Positions 49,625 through 61,783 of a stretch of 64,000 nucleotides of DNA are shown one piece after another (the first letter of the stretch is position 1; each line of letters begins with the position of its first letter). The position numbers and the translations under genes were made by a program. The DNA comes from Humulus lupulus (Eukaryota > Streptophyta > Magnoliopsida > Rosales > Cannabaceae): the NCBI RefSeq assembly GCF_963169125.1, contig NC_084795.1, positions 191,926,214 to 191,990,213 of the forward strand. The letters are read 5' to 3'. The notes below the pieces were generated by a model. It had not been told where the DNA came from. It searched no databases and saw nothing but the letters and a program-made list of their open reading frames with translations.

Positions 49625-52081
49625 TCCTTTTTGGCAACCCCAACCTCCCCCTTAGCAACATTGGCCCCCTCAATCGCCTTGGTTCTATTTCCTTGAGAGC
49701 CCGATAAAAAGCTTTCTTTTCCTCCAGCACTGCCCACAGTTGGGCAAGCTCTTCTACTGGCACGCTGGCCTAGGCCTTAAGATAGGTCAGCTTGTCCTTG
49801 GCCGACTTGAGCTCAAAGGATTTGTCCTTTATAATGTCCTAAGCTGACTGAAAAGGAAATTAAACCAATCCATCAAATGTACAAATTATAACACAAGACA
49901 AGTGCTCGGACAATGGAGAATAAACTTATCCTCACTATAGCGTATCAGCATGAGGAGAAGAGGGACGCCTCATTGCCATCACCCCACTGGGCAAACCTAT
50001 CAGCTGGCAGCTCACACATTGTGGAGTTAACCACATGGAGAAGCTCTACATGCAGCGAAGCAAGAATTGTCGAGCTTCTCGGAAAAAAGGCTCTCCAGTT
50101 GATCTTAACCTATTGGAGCCTCCGAAAGGTCTCTCACTTAGCAACTTTAGCTAATGGAGGTAGATAGCTATCTTGTGAAGGGACGTGTTTCCATCCTCCA
50201 GAAGAGCATCAAAATGTTCTACCATGGCCTTGTACCAATCAATAAGCACCCTCTCAAATAGCTCCGGGTACACATGCAGACTGTGGTCATCCTCCACGAC
50301 TATGGTCTGTAGCCTCTGTGATCTTAGGGACTTCCAGCATGCTGAGAAGTCCAGGTTCACTTTCAGAAAGCGACTTGTGCAAAGAAACCTATAAAACAGG
50401 TCTGTCCTCCCCCATCTGAGGCTCCTCGCCTGGAGCCAGTAATAATCGCTGCCACTTAGGAGGTGGAAAAGGTTCCACCCCCTCACAGGGCTTCTAAGAT
50501 CCTCCAGTCGAGGATCCACTTGCTCCCATCATCACGTGGTGGGCAGTGCAAGCTGAGTCGCCCAACCTCATTTAATATGCTAGGAGAAAATATCACCATA
50601 AGTACTTGTAAAAAATAAGACAAGAAATAGTTATGAAAACAAAAAATAAATCGAGAGTATGTGGGCTTCTCGGGAAGCACCATCACTAGAAGGCACCTTT
50701 GAGTGAAGCATCGAATGCACAAAGATCCTCATGAGGCTCCCCATCTTCTAAGTGGTATTAGTCTCATATTGGCAAAACCACCTGGCATGGAAGAATGTCA
50801 CATCGTCCAAGGGCACAAATCCTCAAGGAGGTAGCCATCTCTTCAGATTGTGGAGATAACAACCAATTAAGTTCTGGGAGTACTGGTACTCCTCTAGAGT
50901 CTAATGACGATCCGAGGTGAGGGAGCACTAAAGAAGCAAGGGAGAAGCCTAGATGTGCTCAGGACTTACCCCATCTCCCATCGATTTAGCAATATAAATA
51001 ATAATTTGGGATTTACCATGGAGGAGGAATCAATGCCCACTTGTAGCTCTTCCTCGAGCTCCTGCTCCACTCGAGCTTCTTGGATAGCCTGCGTGTTCTT
51101 GAGGTGCTCCTCCACCAGCCGTTGATTATACTAGTCGCGAGCCAACCTGTTTATTTAATTTATGTGGGCCTCAGCCATCACCCTAGACTTTGTGGAGTTC
51201 TTGAAGCAGGTCAGGTCCATCTTACTAATACACTGCCCCCTCCAGGGAAGCTCTATTTCAACAAGTTCTCCTCCTTCACCAACTGGCTTAGCTCTAGGTT
51301 CACATTAGGGACCTTCTTCATTACCTCCAGGCTATCATGAGTGCATATTTATACACTCATTCTTATCTTTTAAACTATGAATTATTGTATTTTCCTCAAG
51401 TTTTTGTTTAGTTTGATATGTTCTCTTAAGTGTGCAGGAATAAGCTTAATTGAGGAGTTTTTATCGCCAACTTGGAAGTTCTAGTTGAATTTTGACCATT
51501 ATTCCTTTATTTCTCTTATTAACATTAAAGGCTTATACGTTTAGTAATTAGCAGAATTAATAAATCAATTCGTGTGTGTAACACCTTACTACCCAGGGAC
51601 CATTACGGTGTGCATTTTAAACAGTGCTAAACTCGTTAATCGAGCCATTTGGCTGTAATCGTATAACTAAGTAGGATTATCGGTTTACGTTTAAAATTTT
51701 TTGTCAAGGATACAATGTTTCACTAAAACGTTTACTGTGTACATTGGGATCCCAAAAATATATTTTAAAGGTTAATTACAATAAAATATTAACAACCAGC
51801 CGACCTAAGCGGCCAAATAGGGTTTAACCCTAGTTCCTCTTTAAACCCTCGACTGTGGTGGTCGAGCAGCTGCATATGTAGACATCGTCACCTAAGGTCT
51901 CCAACTGAAGGATGGTTCAACTTACTTTTTCCTTTACCTACACCACATAGCACCCGTAACCGAGCCTCAGCAAGAAAACTCAATATACTCAAGACAGGTA
52001 ATAACATGTTACTAAATCATAATAGGCATGCCTAGTAATAATAGCCCTATTCATGCATGAAAATAAGTCCAAATAATGATT

Positions 52082-52226
52082 GTGGGCCCTGCCCTTTGTA
52101 TAGTTGACTTATGGGCCTTGCCCTTTGTATTGATAACTTATGGGCCCTGCACTTGTTATAGATGAGTTATGGGCCCTGCCCTTTGTGTAGATAACTTATG
52201 GGCCCTAACCTTTGTATAAATGACTA
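52082..52226. repeat. 29-bp tandem repeat, five copies, in S2
   Basis: Units begin at 52082, 52111, 52140, 52169 and 52198, exactly 29 bp apart, each with ATGGGCCCTGCCCTTTGTAT-like sequence. It is homologous, on the other strand, to the 27-bp units in S1. Confidence 0.92.
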
Positions 52227-52317
52227 TCAAGTCATATTCAGAATAGCTGGCTAATGTGTCCATCTCAAAATAAATGACTCAGATAAGTGACAATTAAGTC
52301 ACGCACATGGGCTCTGC

Positions 52318-52560
52318 AGCCTAATCAGATGAGTGAAGAACACTTTCTAATTTTGGTAATAATACTGGGGCTTGTATCCATAATCAGATGAGTTAGTCAC
52401 ACCTAGGACTCCACACCCTAATCAGATAGGTGACTAAAGAGTCACACTTTGGGCTCTGCACCCTAATCAGATAGGCGACTAAAAAGTCACACTTTGGGCT
52501 TAGCACCCTAATCAGATAAGTGAAAAATGAGTAAGTCACGAACATGGGCTCCGCACCCTT
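52318..52560. repeat. degenerate 38-60 bp repeats in S2
   Basis: The motif CCCTAATCAGAT recurs with its ATCAG at 52323, 52383, 52421, 52465 and 52511, linked by GGGCTCTGCA and AAGTCAC blocks. Spacing varies, mostly 38-46 bp. Confidence 0.75.
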
Positions 52561-52991
52561 AGCCATGTGACGATGCAGTCACCTGAGCCTTTTGGCCCTG
52601 GCTCTAAGTAACTAGCCATTAGGCTAGACAAGTGCTTCTAGTTTTCATCGAACTTGAGGTCGGTCAAGCATTAAGGCTCATGATGATTCATTCAATGCGT
52701 ATGTCAATTAGATCTAATCTTTTCGACTCTGCCTTCATTACGCTTATGCCGCTCTTGACTCATAAGTCAATTTCATACGACCAGTGCTCAGTACTATTGC
52801 CGAACTTGACTAATGATTCACAGTCAATACTAACACCATTGTCGGTTCTGACTATGGAGTTAATTCCACTCACAAGTAAGCAATGCAACCAAGCATATAT
52901 TATATCTCAAATATCTAAATGTAGGGCATTCAACATGCTTACTCAACATTCACTAGCATAATTATGATCATGCACATTTACACAGACTCAA

Positions 52992-55373
52992 TGTAACGAC
53001 CCAAATTCGTTATTAAGGCTTAAGGGCCTTGATTAGTGTGCCTGGACGTCATAATGGGATTTTGTGTGTGACTTTTATGAATTTAACGCATGATTATGAT
53101 TTAATGCACGATACATGACTATTTGATTATTTGAGATGCATGACTATGTGAATTAGTATGCATGTAGACCTGATTATCTTAAAATGAGCATAATTGTAAT
53201 TTGGCCATGTTGGGCATGACTGTGTTGATCTCTGTGATCTGTGACTCGAGACGATCCTAGAATGAGCGGGTTAGCGGAAAAGTCAAAGCGGGAATCTATA
53301 CCCGGCTTGGGTTAAGCCTGGGGAGTTTAAATGAGAATTTGGAAAATATACTGAGGTTAATCTTGATGATGAGGAATGTATAATTGGTGATTAATCAGGT
53401 ATTGTGTAGCGAGCGGGAATTATTAGGAACAATTGAGGAATTAGTGGGAATTTGGGTAATATGACTAAAATGCCCCTTTATGGGCATAAAGGTTTAGAAT
53501 TATTAAAGGAGGGCATTTTGGTCTTTAGGCTTGTTAGAGATGAGTTAAAGGGGGCTTTATACTTAGTGGATTTTGTAGAAAAGAGTTAAGGCTGAAAAAG
53601 AAAGAAAAGAAGGAAGAAAAGGAAAAAAGGAGAAAAGCTGAAGGGTTTTTGTTCCAACGAATCGGTTTGTGGCTCTCCCAACCATTTTCCTTCATTTTTC
53701 TTGGAGTTAAGCTCAGTGGAGAGCTAGGGTAGGCTGAGGATCAAGGATCCTAAGCTAGACTTGAGGATTGGCAAGGATTAGCAAGATCACATCAGAAATT
53801 TGAGGTAAGTTCTTGGGGATTTCAGTTTTAGGGCTTTACTGGTTTGAACTATGTTTTTGAGCTAAAGGGATGGGATTTTTGGGGAAATCAGGTCAAGGTT
53901 GTAAAGGAGCAAGCTAAGGAGGTCTAGGGTTCAATTCAAGGTCGAAATTCCACCCACGGTATGATTTCTAAGACTTTATCCTTGTTGTTTGAATGAATTT
54001 CTGGTTTTTGGGTTCATTATGTTAGATTTTGAGTTTTGGGTTGCTTGAGCTTGGGGTTGAGTTCTTGGGATGATTGGGATGAGTGTGAGGTGTGTATAAG
54101 TTTGTTTTTGGGCTTGGGAAAGATTTGGACAAGTTTGGGGTTGAAATGGGAGAAGAAAATCGCAAGAAGCGATTTTTGGTTTTGGTCTGCCTGCAACTAG
54201 CGCTACAGCGCTAGTCAGGGGGCGCTGTAGCGCTAGCCCCTGTTTCTGATGGGGTGGTTCTGCTTGTAGCGCTACAGCGCCCTCTTTTGAGCGCTGTAGC
54301 GCTGCACTGTTCACAAAGGGGATTTTTGGGCTTTTGTGAAGGGATTTTGACCTAGGGTTCGGGGCTCGATTCCACCACTTTGTTTTGGGGATCTAGGACT
54401 TCCCGGGGGCTCGGGATTGGTCCCAAGGCTAGGTTTTGGACTTGACGTTTGGTAATGACTTTGACTTATGGATTTTTCTCAGGTAAGTGCTAGGGCTCGA
54501 GTAGGATCGTGCTCAAGGAGTCAGGTTGATCAAGGCCATCGAATTTAAAGGTAAGAAAACCGTAAAACCCGGGATCAGGGCATGAGCCCACAGTGTTATT
54601 GCAGGGCATGGCCCTAGATTGTTTTACTTGCAAATGTATGACCTTGGATGAATTATTATATGTTTGAACAATTATTTCGAAATGTATTATGCGTGCGATT
54701 ATGATGAAATGAACGGCTAAGGCCGAGAGCGGCAAAGGCCGGGTACGGCCTTGGGGCCGGAAGTAACACTCAGCACATGGGGTGCTTATAGCCAGGGTGG
54801 GACCCAAGGGATACATGAGTTATCCTGACGGTGAGGAACGGGACCCCAGGCTTTGGTAAGGCCTCTGGGGCGGCATGGCCGTGCTTGTTCAGTCTGGTGG
54901 TTTTCCTATTTATCAATGGATTATATGTCATCTATATTCTGTGCATATGTTATATAATGTTTGGGTTTTCTTGCTAGGCTTCGGCTCACGGGTGCTCTGT
55001 GTGGCAGGTAAAAGCAAGGAGTCAGTCAACCGACCATGAGTATGGAGAGCGTGGGGGCGGCACGTACATGTTCGGCCTGGCCGACTGCTTTGGTTGGGGG
55101 CATTTTGTATATGGCTGTATTAACTCATTCTTTTGATAGTTAACCTGGTGTAAATCTATTTTTGAGTTGTAAATATCTTGTAAACCTTATTTTTGGGATC
55201 CCATATGTTTGATACTTAAGGTTTTCAATGAAACTAACCATTTTCAAAGAGTACAGCCTTAAATTCTGGTTTATTCACACTTTTGGTTTTAGAAACCACG
55301 TAGATTCAGTCAAAAGCACGATTTCTGTTTTAAAACTCACTAAGTAACAGCTCTAAGGTAGTAAGGCGTTACA
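52992..55373 (+). mobile_element. S3: solo Tekay-type LTR with target duplication CTCAA
   Basis: TGTAACGACCC ... AAGGCGTTACA, 2382 bp, flanked by CTCAA at 52987-52991 and 55374-55378. It holds a dense palindrome cluster (54197-54304, including TGTAGCGCTACA at 54265-54276), CAG/GTAAAA (55005-55013) and GGGATCCC (55195-55202). It is inserted in S2 in the opposite orientation. Confidence 0.93.
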
Positions 55374-56741
55374 CTCAAGCTCTGATCAATCTCATATTCA
55401 ACATTCATGTCATGCCCCAATCACATGCATCACATACTAGGTGCAGTTTTCTTACCTTTAGTCCAAGCACAGGTTACCAATGAACAACCCTCGAGCACAA
55501 TCCTATTTCCAAGCCCCTAGAGATAACCTAGTTACAACCATAAACGGTGTTTCAATGAGTTCAAGTTCCAAAACCCAATCCCGGGACCAATCCCGCGCCC
55601 TTAGGACCTCCAATCCCACCAAAAAGGGTGGTGGAATCATCTCCCAAGACCTCGGGTCAAAACCCCAAATAGTACCCAAAAAAACCACATTCTGAAAAAT
55701 TGTGTACCACTGTAGCACTACCTATGGGCGCTACACTGCTACAAGCAGAATCAAAACCCCCAAAATAGATAACCTAGCATTGTAGCGCTACAGCGCCTGA
55801 ACCAAAACTTCAAATTTCTGGGCTTCTCTTTTCGTGTTCTTCAAGCTTCAAAGCTCCAAATCTGACCCCAACATATCCAAATCTCAAAATTAAAGTTCCC
55901 AAACATCCTAAACTCCCAAAATCAATAAAACCCAAGCTTTAATTCATTCAAAAACTCATCAAAACATAAAATCCAATCAAAGCTTAAAAACTTTAAAAAT
56001 TAAGAACTTAAAACATGGATTACCTCGGATTATGTCATTTCTCGCTAAATCCTCCAGCTAATAAGCTTCTAATCTTCCATAGAATCGCTATGCCTTGATC
56101 CTCGCTTGAATCCGAGTCCTAAAACTCAAGTTTCCTTCAAAAATATGATCGGGTGACGAAAAGGGAACAGGAGGAAGAGAGAACGTTATGTTTCTGATAG
56201 GTTACTTCAAGCTTAAGTAGCCTCAAGCAAATCCTAATCCTCGGGGTCCCGAAAATGCCCCCAACGGTAAAATAGTCAAAACTCCCAGAATTTCTCCCTG
56301 ATCTTACTAACTCCCACTTTATCATCAAATATTTATTCCCATCACCCAATATCCTGCTAATGTGTTAAATTCCCCTTGACTCACTCCGAGTTAAGTATAA
56401 ATCCTGTTGTGACTTTCCCATTAGCTTACCTCCTAGGATCATCTCGTGCTGAGTAACCCTAGCATAACCAAATAATAATGAAGCACCACACATATATCAC
56501 ATATATGCCAAATATACTCCAAATGGCCAAAATATGAAAATCACCCAATTAATCAGAAGTGGGTTCACATGCATATTTAATACACCTAAACATGCATATC
56601 AAGTCACATTATGATGTTATCCACATATTCACATAATGAAACACATATATATCACATAATCATATAATTCCAAGATTTGCCATCCTGGCCCCCTAATAAA
56701 GGCCCTAAGCCTTATTAGGAAATTTGGGTTGTTACAGTGTG

Positions 56742-57254
56742 GGTGCAACATCCTTTTCAATTAAAAATATAATATAATAATGTCGTACGCTTCCGGTAAT
56801 AAAATCGGTATCAATTTTTTTCCGCCGTTTCTGGGATTGAAAAATTTTAATACTTAATAATATTATTTCTACAAGTCTTTGTTTTACATTACATTTTATT
56901 TTTATTTGTTTCTAACTTCATTGTTGTTTTAGATTTGTGCACAATTTATGTGAAGTGCTAGAAGCTCTACTCCCATTGAACCTTTAGATCCTGAAATTGA
57001 AGGTACGCTAAAAAAGATAAGGCAAGACGAATGTTCTTTGCCATGGAGAATAATAATCAAGGAGACAACAATGCTAGTGTTAATGTTGGTGCATCTTATG
57101 TCCAAGAAAATCTACCACCATGACAACAAAGGGCAGTTTGTAATTTCTATATGCCCGTTGTTAATGAGAGCCTCACTGAAATTGTTATTCCCACCATTGC
57201 TGCTAATAATTTATGGGTATTCTAAATATGGTGCAATAAAATAAGTTTGTGGGT
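56742..57254. other. A1 LTR end, leader and decayed gag start
   Basis: AT-rich leader with the decayed primer region. From about 56955 the plus strand reads RSTPIEPLDPEIEGTLKK-like codons with stops, which fit an Athila gag N-terminus. No intact frame. Confidence 0.45.
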
Positions 57255-57818
57255 ATGGACACTAAAGATCCTAATATTCACCTAGAAATCTTCTTAGAGG
57301 TTTGTGCTACAGTGAAGAAGAATGGTGTTTCTAATGATATAATTATACTGCATCTCTTTCCTCTCTCTTTAAGGAATAGAGCAAGGAGTTAGTTACAATC
57401 TCTACAACCAAACTTCGTTACTATATGGGATGAAATGGCAAGGAAATTTCTAGTAAAGTTTTTCCCTCCATCAAAATCTACTCAATTAAGAAGTAATATA
57501 GGTCAGTTCAGACAGATTGATTCTGAAACATTCTATGAGTCTTGGGAGAGGTTCAAGGATTTACTAAGTCGTTGTCCCCACCATGGTTATGAGAACTTGA
57601 TGCAAGTGTAGATCCTCTACAATGGGTTGAATTTTCCAACTAGATCTATAATAGATTATGTTGCTGGAGGTGCATTATTGAGAAAGACTATTGATGAAGT
57701 ATTTAAATTGATGGAACAGCTGGCTATTAATACTATTCAATGGCCAAATGAGCAATCAATGCCTCAAACTATGACAAGTTTATTAGAAGTAGATCCTATG
57801 ACATATATAGCAGCTTAA
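57255..57818 (+). pseudogene. A1 gag core, Athila type
   Basis: One frame from MDTKDPNIHLEIFLEVC contains the Athila gag hallmarks LHLFPLSLRNRARS, KFFPPSKSTQLRSNI, ESWERFKDLLSRCPHHGY, YNGLNFPTRSIIDYVAGG and INTIQWPNEQ. Two in-frame TAG codons (about 57390 and 57609) fall where Trp or Gln is expected, and a final TAA is at 57816-57818. Downstream (57819-58660) is a Lys/Glu-rich linker with stops in several frames. Confidence 0.85.
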
Positions 57819-58664
57819 AGTGTTGTCTTATCTAATCAAGTGGTTTCCTTATCAACAAAAAATAGTCCATTTATCATTGAGAGCGTTGGTGTTGTTGCAC
57901 CACAGAGTGGGGTTGGTTTGAATCAAGAGCAAGCACAATATGTGTCTAATAGAAATTACAACTATCGGCGTAACAGTATGCCAAATTATTAATGCTCAAC
58001 CACAAACAGAGAAAAAGTCATCTTTGGATACAAGCAAGAGATTTAATAAGAATGAACCAAGGGTGGATAATGTTGAAATTCATATGTCTAACATGGGGGT
58101 TAAAATGAATCCCGTAGAGGTCCAAGTGGGAATAGTGGTGACTACTATTTGTTCTCAACAGAAAGGGAATTTTCCGAGTGACAAAGAAGTGAACCCTAAG
58201 GAGCAATGTAAGGCCATTTATCTGAGAAGTGGTAAGGAGATTGAAGGGGTGTGAGTGAGGAGAAAAACACTCATCCGAGAGTGGATAACAAGATAAATAG
58301 TGAGCTAGTAGTACGAGAAATTGAAAAGGAGGAGACAGCAGTAAGGAAAAGTATTGATGAGAAACCAACAAGGAAGAAAGATAACCGTTCTATGTACCAA
58401 CCTCCATTGCCATATCCTCAAAGATTCCTAAAGAAGAAACATGACGAGAAATTTGCCAAGTTTTAGAGATATTCAAGAATATTAACATCAATATTCCAGT
58501 TGTTGATGCTCTTGAGAAAATGCCCAGTTATGTCAAGTTTATGAAGGAGGTTATGTCAATGAAAAGAACGTTTGAGGAATAAGAGATTGTGAAGATCCCA
58601 AAGGAATGTAGTGTCATATTTCAGAAAAAAAAATTGCCATAAAAGCTAAATGATCCAGGTAGCT

Positions 58665-59130
58665 TTACTATTCCATATAAGGTTGGGGGGTCATCATTTG
58701 ATAAGGCTTTGTGTGACCTTGGTGCTAGTGTTAATTTGATGTCGTTCTCAGTTTTTAAGAAGGTTGTTCTTTGGGAGGTAAAGCCTACTACCATTACTTT
58801 GCAACTTTCTGATCGTTCTTATACATATCAATGTGGACTTGTAGAACATGTCTTAGTTAAAGTGGACAAGTTTGTATTTCTTGTTGATATTGTGGTATTA
58901 AATATGGAGCTAGACCATGTGATTCCACTGATTTTTTGTATCCCTTTGTTAGCCACTGGTGGAGCTCTTATAAATGTATAAGCAGAACATTTACTCTTGT
59001 GAGTTAATGAAGAAGAGGGTCGATTTGATATTTACAATGGTGCGAATTGGCCAGTAACTGTGAATGCTTTGAAGAGGATTGAATCATTTTACCCTTTAGT
59101 GAGTGGAGATCAAAATGAGGAAATACGTAT
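58665..59130 (+). pseudogene. A1 aspartic protease, Athila type
   Basis: The frame reads FTIPYKVGGSSFDKAL, then the active-site segment CDLGASVNLMSFSVF, flap region TTITLQLSDRSYTY, and PLIFCIPLLATGGALI, where the family usually has PLILGRPFLATG. The catalytic Asp is present. A TAA at 58979-58981 interrupts it, after which the same element continues with RFDIYNGANWP. RT should follow but the sequence changes to T3 near 59205. Confidence 0.8.
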
Positions 59131-59211
59131 AGATCATTTATAACATGATAGCAAGAAAATTTCCTCAAAAGAGCATTTACCAACTATTATGACTCATTCC
59201 AATTCTTAGAA

Positions 59212-61721
59212 GAAAAAGGACATAAGGAGATCTGTCTCCTGCTTTTAACTTCTAAACATATCATTTCTGATCATTTCTACTTGTTCCAGCTATATGGGGT
59301 CCCCCAATGATAGTTATTACATATTCTCCATCAATTGGGGGACGATGATTATCCTCCCTCGTAGGGGTATGACAACATGAGGTTGTTGCGCAGGCTGGGA
59401 CAGAGCTACCCTTTGGTTAGGCGAAGCTTGTTCCTGGTTTTTCTTTATGTTTCAGACATATTGTCCAAGTTAGCCTCTCGAGATCAATCTATCAATTTCA
59501 TCTTTTAGCTGGCTGCATTCCTCAGTTGTGTGACCAATGTCCCTGTCGAACCGATAGTATTTATTTTGATCTCATTGGGCACATCGGTTGCGCATTGCCT
59601 CAGGTCGCTGGAATGGAACTTGATTCTCATTCACCATGTATATGTTCTCCCAAGTATCAGTGAGCTCGGTATACATGGTATAAATGGAGATATATTTATC
59701 ACCCTTTTTCTTTTTATCCCCGTCCGCCTCAGGGTTACTTCCATCATTTTTCTTCCATTTAGAAGAATTGTCACTAGAAGGTTTAGTTGTGGATGGTGTT
59801 GTCGAGCTTAGGGCTGAGTTAATGTTCCTCATTTTAGTTATTGGTGTGGGAGTTGCTAACTGCAGTTCCAGCCTAGCCTCTTCTACATTGATGATTCTCT
59901 AAGCCCTAAGAGTGAACTTTGTGATTGCTCGCACCCGCTTTCGTTGTATGTAATCCCAGAGATGACTTCCTAGAAAGATTCCAACTCAAATCGCAATTAA
60001 GTGGCTACAATCGTCAGCATCACGAGCCCCGGTCGCATCGATGATAAGTCCGGCCAGATACTTCTTGAGTGACTCTCGTGGCTATTGTCAAATATTTTCC
60101 GAAGAGAAAGCTTTGGGCTTGGTGTTCTTCGCTGCTCGAAACTGCTTTTTGAAATCCTTTGACAATTATTCCAATGACGAGATTGAATGTATTCAGAACT
60201 TGTCAAACCAAATTTTTGTAGCTCTTGTCAGTGTCGACGGGAAGACCATGCATCTGAGCTCAAGACCAACATTACTGGCTTTCATGACAATGTTGAATGT
60301 GCTCACGTGGCTACCAGGATTGATGTTCCCATCATATGGTTCCACGTGGGGTATCTTAAACCCGTATGGGAAAGGTGTGTTCGAAATATGAGGAGCAAAA
60401 GGCTTGAGCTCCTCATCTAAATCGTAGGCCTTTTCTTTATCCTTTCACTCACGAAGGAGCCTGGACTACTCCTCGAGCTGATTTATCCTTTCTTAGATTG
60501 AATATACTAGGAGCGGAGCCTGCACCAGTGTGGGGTGGTTATTGTTCCAAGGAACTCTAGCTCCTTGTTGTAGTATTGGGTTATAATTATTACTGTATAC
60601 ACGCTATAAAGACTCCCTTTGGTAATTTAGATGTGCCCTTAAGTCCAGATTTTGCTGGTTGTATTGCCCCCAGCTCTGGTTCAGGTGGTCTCAAAGGTTG
60701 GGACTATTGTTAGGATAATTCTCATAGTATCTCTGTTTGGTGTTATTGAGATTTATCGACCTACTATAGTCTCGACTACCATCGAGAAAACTTACAATCC
60801 TTGACTGTTGTTATTGGGCATAATTTTGAGGTGGATTGTGCATGGGCACTCTAATCTCAGTTGCTTGTTGTCTCAACATATAACTCCTAGACAGTTGGGT
60901 TTGTCTCGCCCGTCTATGCGCTTGGTTTGCCCCCATTGCGACCTCATGATTACTCCTTTCATTGGGCCCAGCCTTAGGTTTCCTGTCTTGGTTTGCACTC
61001 CTTGCACTTCGAGCAAGCCTCTGAGGTGCCCCTTCTCCAACTCGAGCTCCACATGGAGACTGTGGTACATCTTGCACTAGTGAAGGATACCTTATTGGAG
61101 AGGGAAAATGCCTTATTGGAGATGGTGGTGGCCTTTCATTGTTGGCAATTGGCCTCGCAAACTCTCAGTTAGTACTACAAGATGCTTCTGGGGGAGGTCG
61201 GTTATTCCCAATGTCAGAAGGAATCTCTCTATTTTGGTTTGTATATCTCAGATTTAGAGATGAAACCATAAACAGGTTAACTCAACCATTTTCCCTACCT
61301 CTTGCCTGATCCTGTTGGGCTCTTTGCTCGATCATTCTAGCCGGCGTACTTCCTCGGGGTTGCACCCTAGTCCTTCATGGGGGTGCCTGGACTTCAGCCT
61401 CCCATCTTGCCATCTCCTCATTTAAACGAGTTTCCTCGACTATTCTCTCCCACGGCCTTTGGTTTTCCAATTCCACCATTGGAACATATTTGTTAGGACT
61501 TTAATAATCTTGATTTGGCGGCCTGGAGCTTTGGCCAGGGTCTCGCGGTTGACCATGATACTGCAGTATGGTTAACGTGATACCCTAATTAGGGTTTTGA
61601 TAATCGACTGGTTTCTTTCCAAGCCTTTGAGGATATGCTCTTCATTCTGAGGAGTATTTTCCTCTAGAATTCCTAGGAGTGGTCGTCCACTTCCCAATCC
61701 AGGGATGTTTACAGCAGCCAT
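59212..61721 (-). pseudogene. T3 gag
   Basis: ATG at 61721 (MAAVNIPGLGSGRP), then a long polar N-terminus with stops and shifts. The capsid core at about 60390-60000 (PHVEPYDGN ... PSTLTRATKIWF ... ARDADDCSHL) aligns with T1 gag. At 59832-59572 comes YTELTDTWENIYM, as in T1 YTELTQSRENIFL. The knuckle at about 59500-59580 reads [15 protein letters not shown], with the first Cys and the His of CX2H replaced. At least four stops occur in the core. Confidence 0.8.
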
Positions 61722-61783
61722 TATTTTTTATAAAAACGGGACGTTTGAAAGAATGCTTAATGCTCTCAATGAAAGCACTGAAC

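Larger units (their letters stand above)
40163..51337 (-). mobile_element. T2: fragment of a Tat antisense gene, split by K4
   Basis: 40163-40254 and 49625 to about 49860 both read on minus as Ala/Glu/Lys/Leu-rich coiled coil (for example VEELAQLWAVLEEKKAFYRAL), like the coiled coil of the T1 antisense gene. They join at the K4 insertion in the same frame. Farther right, 50519-50151 reads WKSLRSQRLQTIVVEDDHS and a LFERVLIDWYKAMVEHFD helix, comparable to the exon-2 region of T1. 50520-51337 holds only short frames. The host Tat element would be on the plus strand. It is heavily decayed, so limits are approximate. Confidence 0.5.
51577..56736 (-). mobile_element. S2: solo Tekay-type LTR with target duplication GTGTG, carrying S3
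   Basis: Plus strand TGTAACACCTTAC ... GGGTTGTTACA, flanked by GTGTG at 51572-51576 and 56737-56741. Without S3 it is about 2770 bp. It contains GGGATCCC (51746-51753), minus-strand TAG/GTAAAG (51932-51940), two tandem arrays (52082-52560) and the palindrome TGTAGCGCTACA (55781-55792). Confidence 0.92.
51338..59205 (+). mobile_element. A1: Athila-like Ty3/gypsy element, truncated, carrying S2
   Basis: A probable 5' LTR starts TGAGTGCATATTTATAC at 51338 and resumes after S2 to about 56813. A decayed primer region (TCCGCCGTTTCTGGGA, 56821-56836) resembles the tRNA-Asp-type site of Athila. Gag and protease follow. RT, integrase and 3' LTR are absent; the sequence passes into T3 near 59205. The LTR would be only about 310 bp without S2, short for Athila, so its limits are uncertain. 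Confidence 0.6.
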
